A stretch of 45,777 nt of DNA from a virus, in the IMG/VR virus record IMGVR_UViG_3300010334_006366, positions 1-45,777 of that record. One strand, 5' to 3'. Positions 17,195-25,111 of this stretch are shown here, piece by piece. Both the position numbers and the translations under genes were made by a program. The stretch's first letter is position 1; every line of letters begins with the position of its first letter. Under the pieces are notes generated by a model, which worked only from the letters and a program-made list of their open reading frames with translations, was not told the DNA's origin and made no database searches.

Positions 17195-17219
17195 GGGGCT
17201 GGTATTAAAGCCCCTTTTT
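17195..17219 (+). terminator. hairpin with T tail at the integrase 3' end
   Basis: GGGGCT...AGCCCC followed by TTTTT on the plus strand, overlapping the last codons of the leftward integrase. It would stop rightward transcription entering the integrase gene. Confidence 0.5.
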
Positions 17220-18314
17220 AGATTTTGATTTAATATTCTTGTTCATCTCCATCCAAGCTTGATTATGATGGCTTTCATCAAAGAATCTTAAATAGGATTC
17301 CCAGTGAATTTTTAAGCTGTGCCCCATCCACTTTGAGGCAATAGCGGCATCTACTCCCAATAAAGAGCAACGCACCGCATACGCGTCTCTAAAATGATAT
17401 GGACTCATTGTCCTTATTTTAAGTCGTTTTGTTTCTCTTAGAAAGAGTTTGTATATTCTAGTGCCGTAATCGTAGTTAATAAATCGTGTTTTGTATATCG
17501 GATCATGCTTTTCGTATAATTTCCAGCGATTTACCCAATCCCCAGGTACAGGATAAACTAACCGAGCGCCAGTTTTTGTATTGTCGCTTACCTTCACAAC
17601 ATAAGGCTCTATATGCGCTCTGGAAAGATCTAATTCTATTAACTCATGACTGCGTAAACCATAGGCTGCAAGTGTGCCAAAAATCCACCTGTAATCCTCC
17701 TTGACTGAATCGACAAAATCAATTAGTTCTAAATCACTGGGAAGTTCTCGTTTGACTTTCACTTTCCAACTCACTTTTAATTGGTGTAAAGTGTTTGCTA
17801 TGCCAGCAAATTTGAACAATTGAATATAGTAATTGAGCAGCATATCACGCCTAGGAGCATCTACCTGATAAGCGCTAATAATTGGAATTATGGCTTTTTC
17901 GCTTAAGGGCTCATCTGGAGCAAGTCGACTAAATGCGTTCCCATAACTAATCCCGTAAACATACTCTCGTTTAATGTTTTTTTGATGAGTAAGCCAGTAA
18001 TGTTCTTCAAATTCTGCAATCCATTGAGACGCTGGCTTAGTGCCTAGTATGCCGTTTTGCAGGTAATCACCCCAGCTAAATTGATTGAGCACTAACCTAG
18101 ATTCAATCTCTTGAGCTCTAGCTAGAGCTATTTTTAATCCCTGTGGGTTGGCAGCTAAACCAGTGCTTAGCTCATATTGTCGAGGTAATACTCCCTCATT
18201 GGGTTTAGGCGGTAAAGTGCCCCTCAGATATACTCGATTATTTTTAATTCTTAATTTGATTTTGCTTAATCGCAGGTTGATTTTTATCAGTTCCTCTGTC
18301 AGCTTTTTGTCCAT
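17205..18314 (-). CDS. int: tyrosine recombinase / integrase
   Basis: 369 residues. The C-terminal catalytic half shows GLRSHELIELD (first Arg), a Lys in DNTKTGAR, YHFRDAYAVR (box II Arg; the usual His is replaced by Tyr, as I recall for cyanobacterial integrases of this group), WMGHS (His), and ESYLRF (nucleophile Tyr). The N-terminal part includes a basic beta-strand arm-binding-like region. It should catalyse site-specific integration or dimer resolution. The gene diverges from the putative excisionase over a shared inverted repeat. Confidence 0.9.
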   Translation of the reverse strand: MDKKLTEELIKINLRLSKIKLRIKNNRVYLRGTLPPKPNEGVLPRQYELSTGLAANPQGLKIALARAQEIESRLVLNQFSWGDYLQNGILGTKPASQWIAEFEEHYWLTHQKNIKREYVYGISYGNAFSRLAPDEPLSEKAIIPIISAYQVDAPRRDMLLNYYIQLFKFAGIANTLHQLKVSWKVKVKRELPSDLELIDFVDSVKEDYRWIFGTLAAYGLRSHELIELDLSRAHIEPYVVKVSDNTKTGARLVYPVPGDWVNRWKLYEKHDPIYKTRFINYDYGTRIYKLFLRETKRLKIRTMSPYHFRDAYAVRCSLLGVDAAIASKWMGHSLKIHWESYLRFFDESHHNQAWMEMNKNIKSKSKKGL

Positions 18315-18328
18315 TTTTTGCAGTTTTT

Positions 18329-18360
18329 TTGATTGTGATATTTTTTAGGATATCAATCAA
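18329..18360. promoter_or_regulatory. inverted repeat between int and xis
   Basis: TTGATTGTGATAT and GATATCAATCAA form an imperfect inverted repeat (one-base bulge) centred between the divergent starts at 18314 and 18373. Candidate operator controlling the integration/excision switch. Confidence 0.4.
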
Positions 18361-18372
18361 ATACACCAATAA

Positions 18373-18588
18373 ATGAAAAGTTTTACAATACAAGTACAAT
18401 GGATCGACGTGGCAACTGCTGCGCAATTATCAGGGATCAAGCAACATTTATTCTATTTGCAAATCCGCAAGGCTAAAAACTTTCCAGGACATAGCCCGTT
18501 TAAACGAGGTGAACATTGGCGCCAAGTCAGCGATAAAAAGCTTCAGATAAATATAGAAAAATGGCTGGAGGCTTTAGATAAACTGTAA
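18373..18588 (+). CDS. excisionase-like small winged-helix protein
   Basis: 71 residues, basic. The order WIDVATAAQLSGIKQHLFYLQ, a short turn (HSPFKRGEHWRQV), then DKKLQINIEKWLEAL matches the layout of Xis/MerR-like winged-helix DNA-binding proteins. It diverges from the integrase, the classic arrangement. The stop overlaps the next start as TAATG. Could also be a small regulator. Confidence 0.7.
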   Translation: MKSFTIQVQWIDVATAAQLSGIKQHLFYLQIRKAKNFPGHSPFKRGEHWRQVSDKKLQINIEKWLEALDKL

Positions 18589-19232
18589 TGCAAGATATAC
18601 CCAAACGCCAATATCCTTTTGTTCACCCCAGTTGGATTAGCAGCTATTTAGCTGGAGATAATCAATGTCAGCTAGCGATGTATTTTAAATCAAACTATTT
18701 CCTCCCCAAGCGTCAATCGGATTTTAATTTGGAGGCTTACAAAATCAAACACAATACTCTGCTTGACCAGAGCGCACGTGAACTTACAGAGCAGGGCTAT
18801 GACGTTTTTAGGGAGCATGAAAACGAGTACAGAGTCAACACTGAATCTGGGGTCATTCTTGCCTGCAAACCAGATATTGTAGCCAAAATGTTTGACAAAT
18901 ATTTGGTGGTAGATATAAAAACTGGTAAACCCAGAGCCAAAGACATAGCACAAGTGCAATTGTATATGTGCACAATTCCTACTGTGACGCTTCACGGAAT
19001 TAAAACTATACCAAGCGGACTAATAGTCTATCCTGACCATAGTTTTGAGGTTTATCCAAATTCTATTTCTACCAAATGGAAACGTTTTGTTACTAGGCTG
19101 TTAAAAACTGCAACGCAATCCGAATTACCACCAGCTAGCCCATCTTGCCATGAATGCAAATATTGCGCTGTGGCTTCGTTTTGTGATAAGAAAAGCAAAT
19201 TAATACCGGAGGCTCAGGTAAGCTTTGAATAG
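18588..19232 (+). CDS. Cas4/RecB-type PD-(D/E)XK nuclease with Fe-S cluster cysteines
   Basis: 214 residues. Core nuclease motifs: H55, ACKPDIV (D96), VVDIKTGK (D109, K111) and QVQLY (Q122, Q124). One cysteine near the N-terminus (C27) and three to four at the C-terminus (C187, C190, C193, C199) match the split 4Fe-4S cluster of Cas4 and AddB-like nucleases. Phage Cas4-like proteins are usually recombination or DNA-end nucleases. It lies in the integration module, about 19 kb from the type IV genes, so a CRISPR adaptation role is not implied. Confidence 0.85.
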   Translation: MQDIPKRQYPFVHPSWISSYLAGDNQCQLAMYFKSNYFLPKRQSDFNLEAYKIKHNTLLDQSARELTEQGYDVFREHENEYRVNTESGVILACKPDIVAKMFDKYLVVDIKTGKPRAKDIAQVQLYMCTIPTVTLHGIKTIPSGLIVYPDHSFEVYPNSISTKWKRFVTRLLKTATQSELPPASPSCHECKYCAVASFCDKKSKLIPEAQVSFE

Positions 19233-19575
19233 CCCTGTTTTGACATTATCTAAATTGACCGCAATTACTATTATCAGTGGGATTACTCCAGAAAAAACAG
19301 AGTTTTTTGAAAAAGCTAGTTTTTATTGGAGCTACCCAGAGCACCACTGGGTAAAACCTTGTAATAAATTTTCAGGAACCCTAAAATACTTGATCGAACA
19401 TAATATGAAAACTGTTATCTGGACGGAAGTACTAGAAGTTATTGATTTAACTTTAAAATCCGAACCAGATGATGACAAGATTATGTTTTACCGATTAAGC
19501 AAATTTGGAACTCAAGCTTGTCACGGAAATTTACTTCGCAGGTTGCGATTTGAGCGCGGACTAGACGTTAGGTAA
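19225..19575 (+). CDS. hypothetical protein, 116 aa
   Basis: Unrecognised. It begins with a TTG (19225) inside the end of the nuclease gene (8-base overlap), with GGAGG about 12 bases upstream. Basic at the C-terminus (RRLRFERGLDVR) with an aromatic-rich middle (FYWSYPEHHWVKP). It ends the rightward xis-nuclease operon. Confidence 0.6.
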   Translation: MNSPVLTLSKLTAITIISGITPEKTEFFEKASFYWSYPEHHWVKPCNKFSGTLKYLIEHNMKTVIWTEVLEVIDLTLKSEPDDDKIMFYRLSKFGTQACHGNLLRRLRFERGLDVR

Positions 19576-19590
19576 TTTAATTTTAAATTT

Positions 19591-19962
19591 TTATATAAAA
19601 TCTTTAAAATATTTAATTACACTTTCAGTTGTTAGGAAAACTTCTTTAGGATAAACAGCGCAATTAATAGAATTTATTTTAAAATTATCTATAAAAAAAT
19701 TCATATCATGAACTGTCCTAGACTCTGGTTTTTTTCCAGACTTTTTAAGATGTTCAGATTGAAAAAGTCTCATTGCAGCAGTTAAAGGTATAGTAAATAC
19801 CCAAGATATGCAGTTTTTATGGTTACAAGCGGTAAGTTTATCAATATCGACGCTGCCAATAATATAACTTAAATTTTCTATAAATTGACTTTGTTTTAAT
19901 TCAATATCTTCATAATTTAAATTAGTTTTAATAATTATTGTTATATATTTTTCGGTTAACAT
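19591..19962 (-). CDS. hypothetical protein, 123 aa
   Basis: Unrecognised. An alpha/beta look with a long N-terminal beta strand (KYITIIIKTNLNY). Its start codon and upstream sequence lie in a 50-bp repeat that also forms the end of the thymidylate synthase gene, so it was probably once directly downstream of thyA. AAGGA precedes the ATG. Confidence 0.65.
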   Translation of the reverse strand: MLTEKYITIIIKTNLNYEDIELKQSQFIENLSYIIGSVDIDKLTACNHKNCISWVFTIPLTAAMRLFQSEHLKKSGKKPESRTVHDMNFFIDNFKINSINCAVYPKEVFLTTESVIKYFKDFI

Positions 19963-20009
19963 ATGTTCCTTTATTTATCCTGTTTGTACTTGTAGCCTAA
20001 TCTATATGC
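19960..20009. repeat. 50-bp direct repeat, copy 1 (downstream of the ASCH gene)
   Basis: Identical over 50 bases to 20414-20463. In the other copy it encodes the last residues of the thymidylate synthase plus the Shine-Dalgarno and start of the next gene. This copy serves the 123-aa gene and also supplies the last codons and TAG of the ASCH gene in a different frame. Confidence 0.9.
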
Positions 20010-20416
20010 CCTAATCTTCTAAAGTTTATTAGTAGAAAAAACTTTGGACAAGCTTTTTCTTTTTTTATATCTTTCCAAAGCTTTAAATAAAAATCCTTTT
20101 CTTTTGGTTCTAAAAAAAAATAAATATCTGGATATCTATTGAAAATATCCTTATGTAATTCCCCTAAATTATTAAAATTTCCGCTTGCAACATCTTCATC
20201 CCCTATTTTAGTTAATTCCACCATTTTTAGATTAGTAACTACAACGTCTAAATACTTACAAAAAGGATCGATACCAACACGAGTTTTTGGACAAAATCTT
20301 ATTACACTATTTACTGAAAACCACATACTGTCCCCTGTTGGCTTTTGTAAAATTGAAGTTTTTTTGCCGTTTGCAATATCAGCAAAATATTCATTAGGTA
20401 GCATTAAATGTCTCAT
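19997..20416 (-). CDS. ASCH-domain protein
   Basis: 139 residues. The N-terminus MRHLMLPNEYFADIANGKKT is the ASCH signature (hydrophobic strand, Y/F, then GxKxT), followed by a beta barrel with VVVTNLKMVELTKIGDEDV and a YPDI near the end of the domain. ASCH domains are RNA-binding or hydrolytic (some cleave N4-acetylcytidine). Its reading frame is bracketed by the 50-bp repeat, and its C-terminal HID-stop is read from repeat sequence, so it looks inserted between thyA and the 123-aa gene. Confidence 0.75.
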   Translation of the reverse strand: MRHLMLPNEYFADIANGKKTSILQKPTGDSMWFSVNSVIRFCPKTRVGIDPFCKYLDVVVTNLKMVELTKIGDEDVASGNFNNLGELHKDIFNRYPDIYFFLEPKEKDFYLKLWKDIKKEKACPKFFLLINFRRLGHID

Positions 20417-20463
20417 ATGTTCCTTTATTTATCCTGTTTGTACTTGTAGCCTAATCTATATGC
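20414..20463. repeat. 50-bp direct repeat, copy 2 (end of thymidylate synthase)
   Basis: Copy in its coding context: on the minus strand it encodes the final residues (AYRLGYKYKQDK, stop) of the thymidylate synthase, then AAGGA and the ATG of the ASCH gene. See copy 1 at 19960-20009. Confidence 0.9.
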
Positions 20464-21981
20464 TTCTTTTAGTTCTTTATCTTGTTCGTACGCGCGGTTT
20501 AATGTATAAGCTTTTTCTAGCTCGATGCCCAAATATCCTAAATGGTCTGGAGCAATTGTAGGGTTATCTGCTGCTATCTCTCTGACAATCGTCAATGGCA
20601 ATTTACCACGGTAAGTATTGAGAAGTTCGCCATTGCCAGCAGTTGTTTGGTGCACTATGATTTCTTGCAGATTGAACTCAACAATAAAGCTACCCACAGG
20701 ATCTGCAAAATTGGGCTTGCATAATTTCCTGTATTGCCTCTTTACAATTGCTTGGGCATCGTGCCAATCGTCTTGGTAAATATGGGCGCTCTGGCTAATT
20801 GTAATCAATTCCCCTGCCGATATATCAAGCTTTTGGGCTACCTCAATCTGAAGGCATCTAAGCGCCATGGTATTGGCTACCCAAGCGCTGTACATGTCGT
20901 TACTTCTGAAAGTGGCAGTCAAGGTTAATTTCCCCTGAACAACTCTAAACCAAAGGTGATTTAGACAAGGCGTATTCTTGGTTTGCTTGCCGTCAATTGT
21001 TGGATCCCACAAGGAAATCGCAGCATTAGAGCAATTGAAATCTCCTCCACTTTTAGCGTCAGCGTTTAATTTTTCAATCACCTGCTCAACCTGATCCACG
21101 CCAAAATGTGACCTGATCCTTTGCCCGTAAGTATAGCTCACATCCCCAAGATTAGCAGGGTCTGAAAATTCAGCTAGATAGTTTTGAAAAAACTCTGGAG
21201 CAATTGGCAAGTAATCAGCAAACTCTAACCCATCTGGCTCTTCTGTAATCACTACAACCAAATCTATCAACTCACGCCACAACCCGTAACTACTTTCTCG
21301 GATTAATCCAGAAGTCGTTATCCTGTGGAGAATTTTAACCCAAGCTTGAGCTATGGTTTTTGTCTCAATTCTGTGAGCAAATGGAGAAGCTGGTAAAACC
21401 TTACTAGGAACAAACTCAGTCTCAGGATACGCTCTAGGATAAGCCCAGTGAGTTTTGATTTTGGTGATAGCATTGTTAACAACAAATGTTCTTGTGACAC
21501 AAGCTTCCACGCTGTAATTGAGTATGCAACTCACGTTCTGCCTGATATCCTCTAAAGCTTCACTAGGAATTTCAATATCAATATAAGCCCGGACTTGAGA
21601 ATTCACTACCCAGCAGGGCTTACCAAGATCGCTAGATCCTTCTTCAAAACCCTTAACAAAAAAATCATACAAAGCTTGAACCCCACCGGCATTAACATCC
21701 TCTTTGGTGCATCCCACACACAAAATATGAGTGATATAGGGATTGGCTAGGATATTGCGCAATAGTGGAGATAGACCGCGAGTAGGGCTATACAAATTAC
21801 CAATAGCAGCGTAATAGTCCGGGTCAAGTTGCTTGGCTATTATTGCCGCTGGCGTCCATCCAGTTACTACCACAATAGAGCCATGTCCGCAAATTACCTG
21901 ATTACCCTGGTATAGCGGACGGTAGGTTTGATTTACTATCTGTTGATCCGAATCCGCCACGTTTGTTAAATCTGGGGTCAT
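20425..21981 (-). CDS. thymidylate synthase (ThyA type) with N-terminal MtrA/DUF4346-like domain
   Basis: 518 residues. The N-terminal third (HGSIVVVTGWTPAAIIAKQL, then LCVGCTKEDVNAGG) resembles the MtrA/DUF4346 domain that is fused to thymidylate synthases in archaea and some phages. The C-terminal part is ThyA-like: catalytic cysteine in NTPCLNHLWF, RSNDMYSAWVANT with the Asn that selects dUMP over dCMP, and the AHIY motif. It should make dTMP from dUMP. It starts at the ATG at 21981 inside the end of the dUTPase gene (80-base overlap), a fitting pair because dUTPase supplies dUMP. Confidence 0.85.
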   Translation of the reverse strand: MTPDLTNVADSDQQIVNQTYRPLYQGNQVICGHGSIVVVTGWTPAAIIAKQLDPDYYAAIGNLYSPTRGLSPLLRNILANPYITHILCVGCTKEDVNAGGVQALYDFFVKGFEEGSSDLGKPCWVVNSQVRAYIDIEIPSEALEDIRQNVSCILNYSVEACVTRTFVVNNAITKIKTHWAYPRAYPETEFVPSKVLPASPFAHRIETKTIAQAWVKILHRITTSGLIRESSYGLWRELIDLVVVITEEPDGLEFADYLPIAPEFFQNYLAEFSDPANLGDVSYTYGQRIRSHFGVDQVEQVIEKLNADAKSGGDFNCSNAAISLWDPTIDGKQTKNTPCLNHLWFRVVQGKLTLTATFRSNDMYSAWVANTMALRCLQIEVAQKLDISAGELITISQSAHIYQDDWHDAQAIVKRQYRKLCKPNFADPVGSFIVEFNLQEIIVHQTTAGNGELLNTYRGKLPLTIVREIAADNPTIAPDHLGYLGIELEKAYTLNRAYEQDKELKEAYRLGYKYKQDK

Positions 21982-22399
21982 TTTCAATTAGGTTAAATTC
22001 TGTAGTGATGTTGTGATGTATTACTAGTTGAGCTATAGCTTTTTCAGCTTTGAGCAGAATTGGCTTGTGCAAACTATATAAAGCCAGCAGTAGCTCTCCA
22101 GTGTAAGTGGGGTCGATAATGCCTACTGTATTAGCTAGCGCAACTCCCTTTTTTATTGTGGAGCTCCTAGGGTAAAGCCCAAACCAGTGATCAGTAGTTG
22201 GAGGGGCTAATATCACTCCAGTAGGCTGTAATGGTACGCGATACTCGTCCCGCTCATTGTCGTAGGGAATTTGGCTATAGGGATAGACCCAAGTGTCATG
22301 GGTCAGGTAAATATCAAAACCAACATCAGTAGGATTGTGCTTGATTAGTTGCTTCCCTGGACAATGCGGCAAGCGCAAATAATCTATTGAAATTGCCAT
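21902..22399 (-). CDS. dut: dUTPase
   Basis: 165 residues. All five trimeric dUTPase motifs are visible in order: DVGFDIYL, PRSSTIKKG, GIIDPTYTGELLLALY, a degenerate AIAQLVI, and the C-terminal RGGFGSTD arm. It hydrolyses dUTP to dUMP, feeding the thymidylate synthase encoded immediately downstream and keeping uracil out of DNA. GGAGAG precedes the ATG at 22399. About 11 residues extend past motif five, within the overlap with thyA. Confidence 0.93.
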   Translation of the reverse strand: MAISIDYLRLPHCPGKQLIKHNPTDVGFDIYLTHDTWVYPYSQIPYDNERDEYRVPLQPTGVILAPPTTDHWFGLYPRSSTIKKGVALANTVGIIDPTYTGELLLALYSLHKPILLKAEKAIAQLVIHHNITTEFNLIENDPRFNKRGGFGSTDSKSNLPSAIPG

Positions 22400-22453
22400 A
22401 GCTCTCCACAAATTTGATTGATTTCTGTTCAATTTTATCAATAAGCTTAAACA

Positions 22454-22480
22454 GCAAAAAACCCCAGAAAAATTGGGGTT
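22454..22480 (-). terminator. intrinsic terminator after the 138-aa gene
   Basis: Read leftward, AACCCC...GGGGTT is followed by TTTTTTGCTG. It separates the 138-aa gene from dut. Confidence 0.85.
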
Positions 22481-22507
22481 GTAAGTATATTTTGTTAGCA
22501 ATAAATT

Positions 22508-22924
22508 TTAATTATATGCAAAGTTTTTAACTACTTGATTGCACCATTGGCTTCTTTCTTCAGGATCGTAACCACAAACTAAACACACGTCTAAAACCTC
22601 ACCAATTGGATTGACTGTCCACCAATAAAATTTTGTGTTTCCCAGCAAGGTTGTTTCGTTGTCTTCTGGCAACGTCGTATAGAATTTGACCTCTCCTTTT
22701 GGTGTGTTGACAACGCTTTTTAGAATTGCATAAAGATTTAATATTTCTGGAGTAACTTCATATTTGAATGCCGTATAAAGCAAATCTCCAGCTTGTATTA
22801 CGCCAACCTCCACCGGTTCTAATTCTTGTCTTGGGTGATTAATTTTGTTTAACGTGCACAAACGTGGTTGGCTGCCAATTACCCAAGACCATAACCTATC
22901 GGATTTTTGCATTTTAATCCACAT
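22508..22924 (-). CDS. hypothetical protein, 138 aa
   Basis: Unrecognised. Tryptophan-rich beta-looking protein with LVCGYDPEE and WCNQVVKN near the C-terminus. ATG at 22924, with GGAGA a little further upstream. A clear promoter of the shared TTGACT type lies at 22964-22992, and a terminator follows, so it is a single-gene unit. Confidence 0.7.
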   Translation of the reverse strand: MWIKMQKSDRLWSWVIGSQPRLCTLNKINHPRQELEPVEVGVIQAGDLLYTAFKYEVTPEILNLYAILKSVVNTPKGEVKFYTTLPEDNETTLLGNTKFYWWTVNPIGEVLDVCLVCGYDPEERSQWCNQVVKNFAYN

Positions 22925-22963
22925 TGATGTTCATTTCTAATCTCCTAATCTTTAACTTTTTGT

Positions 22964-22999
22964 AGTTTATGCGATATTTTTCAGAAAGTCAATACCTAT
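22964..22999 (-). promoter_or_regulatory. promoter with abutting GGTAT half-site
   Basis: Read leftward: -35 TTGACT (22987-22992), 17-base spacer, -10 TAAACT (22964-22969). The -35 is directly preceded by TAGGTA, half of the palindrome found in full at three other promoters of the window. Confidence 0.7.
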
Positions 23000-23052
23000 T
23001 TTAAAGATTTTTCAATCAAGGTATACTAATAATATTTAATACTATTACAAAG

Positions 23053-23619
23053 ATGGTCTCTAAGCTACCAGAAGAAAATAAATCTTGGGCTCAGCTTGAT
23101 AAGGAGCCACTTGATTGGTATTTAAAATTTATTGCCTATTACCTGCCTGGGGTGATAGATGAAAGCGACTCTCTTCAAAGCGCTTATTATAATTATCTGC
23201 TATCTACCGGCAAAAAACCGGGGTCTCTCAGCGCTCTAAAGATTCCTAGAGAATGGATAAAAGTTTGCACTGATTACCAGTGGAGACAACGAGCTATTGA
23301 CTTCAAACGGGCTCAGGCTGCTGAAATAGTCGAGCGCGAATCAGCATTAATTTTCGATATTATCAAAAAACGAATAGAACTAGTCCAACTTGATACAGAG
23401 CGCGTTGGCTATCTTGCCGAGCAATTTGATCAGGCTTATAGAGGTACCCATCTAGGTTTTAAGCGTCCAATCGATACTTTAAATTGTATCAAGGCAGCCC
23501 AAGCCCTGACCGAAAACAACCAACTGGCTATCAACCTGCTAGCTGAGCTCACTGGTATTAAAGAGCTGTTGGCAGAAAAAGAAAAACAACTCAGGGCTGC
23601 CGGTGAAACTAACTCTTAA
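23053..23619 (+). CDS. probable terminase small subunit
   Basis: 188 residues, helical and charged. It lies directly before terL with a 17-base overlap and ends in a long coiled-coil-like helix (AELTGIKELLAEKEKQLRAAG). Position, size and the DNA-binding-like N-terminal half (WIKVCTDYQWRQRAIDFKRAQ) fit a TerS that recognises phage DNA for packaging. No sequence signature is decisive. Confidence 0.6.
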   Translation: MVSKLPEENKSWAQLDKEPLDWYLKFIAYYLPGVIDESDSLQSAYYNYLLSTGKKPGSLSALKIPREWIKVCTDYQWRQRAIDFKRAQAAEIVERESALIFDIIKKRIELVQLDTERVGYLAEQFDQAYRGTHLGFKRPIDTLNCIKAAQALTENNQLAINLLAELTGIKELLAEKEKQLRAAGETNS

Positions 23620-25042
23620 AGATTGGGGGCAACGGGTTTATCTAGATCGGACTTACCGTAACAGTCCCTCGCAAGCCAACAAATCTCACTTGTTACCTAT
23701 CCCCACAACTTGGCTAGAGTTTGCCAAGATTTGCAAGATTCGTTCTGGCGATGGGATTATATTTTTTGATCCCTATGAGTATCAAGTCAGGTTAATACAG
23801 CAAATTGAGACTCATCCTACTACAGTAATTACCAAAACTCGGCAGCTAGGAATCACCGAAACAATAATCAACTATTTTCTATTCAAAGCTTTAAGCAACC
23901 CCGGATACCTAGCAGTAGTATTTTCCAAATCCCAATCTGATACCAGTAATATCGCTAAAAGACTTAGGCGGACTATTGAGTTTTTGTATCAGTACTGCGA
24001 AACTAAAACCGACTCACTGACCGATATTGAATTTAAAAACGGTGGCAGAATCCTTTTTAGAAACTCTACTCCCAATGGCGCCAGGGGACTAGAATCTGTA
24101 TCCGACATTTTATTTGACGAATCGGCATTTGTGGAGGAAATAGAGGAAATCTACAAAGCGTCGATCCCCTGTACCACGATGATGGGCGACCGTGCCAAAA
24201 TTATCATCCTCTCTACCCCTAACGGGCAGTCAGGCTGGTATTGGGACAAGCTGGCTAACAATAACGATAACGTGGACATATTGGAGCTTTGCGAGAAAAT
24301 CAAAGCTGAGGAAGTGGTACCCTGCCAATACTGGACTGATAAAAACAATTGGTGCAAATTTGTCCTTCACTGGTTAGATCATCCTAAATTTAAGCTCAAA
24401 AAAGCCACTTATTTGGAGGATTTACAAAAGCAGTATGGCGCTCCGATGGAAGTAATCGAGCAGGAATATAATTTGTCGTTTACCAGTGCCGAGTCCATAA
24501 TATTTAGTAATGATTTAATACGCACTGTCAATACAGGTAACTGGGAAAAAGAAGTAGACCTCGACGCGTCTTACTATATCGGCATTGATACTAGCTTATT
24601 GGGCTTAGATTATTGCGTGGCAACTGTTTTAAAATCCACTGGGGATAAATTGTATTTGGTGGATATGTATCGCAAACGCAAGCAAACTAACGATTATCAT
24701 ATTTACCAGTTAACCGAATTAATACAAAAATATAACCCTGTAGCTGTGGGAATTGAGGTGAATAGCGGAGGACAAATTTATTTTGAACAGCTTACAAAAT
24801 CTAACATCAATACCAATATTGAGCCAGTAAAAACCACTGCTGTGTCCAAGCCAGTGTTTATTAACAGGCTACTGCTAATACTGGAAAAAACGCAGCTTAT
24901 AATCCCTAATGACCGGGTTGTGATAGAGGAATTCCTAAGCTTTAGAAATACCGATGGGAAGCTTCAAGCCATCGCTGGCAGGCACGATGATATCATTATG
25001 AGCTTAGCTTTTGCATTGTCAATAACTCAGGTTGTTGTGTAA
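23603..25042 (+). CDS. terL: terminase large subunit
   Basis: 479 residues from a GTG inside the previous gene. The ATPase domain has a non-classical Walker A (TKTRQLGITET), Walker B SDILFDESAF, and the coupling motif STPNGQSGWY. The nuclease domain has the RNase H-like acidic triad: D in YYIGIDTSLL, E in VGIEVNSGG, D in GRHDDIIM. It should power DNA translocation into the capsid and cut the concatemer. Portal and major capsid genes are not adjacent, so the head module lies outside this window. Confidence 0.95.
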   Translation: MKLTLKDWGQRVYLDRTYRNSPSQANKSHLLPIPTTWLEFAKICKIRSGDGIIFFDPYEYQVRLIQQIETHPTTVITKTRQLGITETIINYFLFKALSNPGYLAVVFSKSQSDTSNIAKRLRRTIEFLYQYCETKTDSLTDIEFKNGGRILFRNSTPNGARGLESVSDILFDESAFVEEIEEIYKASIPCTTMMGDRAKIIILSTPNGQSGWYWDKLANNNDNVDILELCEKIKAEEVVPCQYWTDKNNWCKFVLHWLDHPKFKLKKATYLEDLQKQYGAPMEVIEQEYNLSFTSAESIIFSNDLIRTVNTGNWEKEVDLDASYYIGIDTSLLGLDYCVATVLKSTGDKLYLVDMYRKRKQTNDYHIYQLTELIQKYNPVAVGIEVNSGGQIYFEQLTKSNINTNIEPVKTTAVSKPVFINRLLLILEKTQLIIPNDRVVIEEFLSFRNTDGKLQAIAGRHDDIIMSLAFALSITQVVV

Positions 25043-25111
25043 TTTCTGGTAAAAATTGGGGTTTTTAGGTCTTGATATTATTGAGGTTATCAATCATACC
25101 GACAACCATAT

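Noticed and set aside
17205-18314. Integrase inactive because the box II His is missing
   Set aside because: The Arg, Lys, second His and Tyr are present, and I recall Tyr at this position in cyanobacterial integrases, so inactivity cannot be claimed.
18588-19232. Cas4-like protein as part of the type IV module
   Set aside because: About 19 kb away, in the integration operon; type IV systems generally lack adaptation genes, so a functional link is unsupported.
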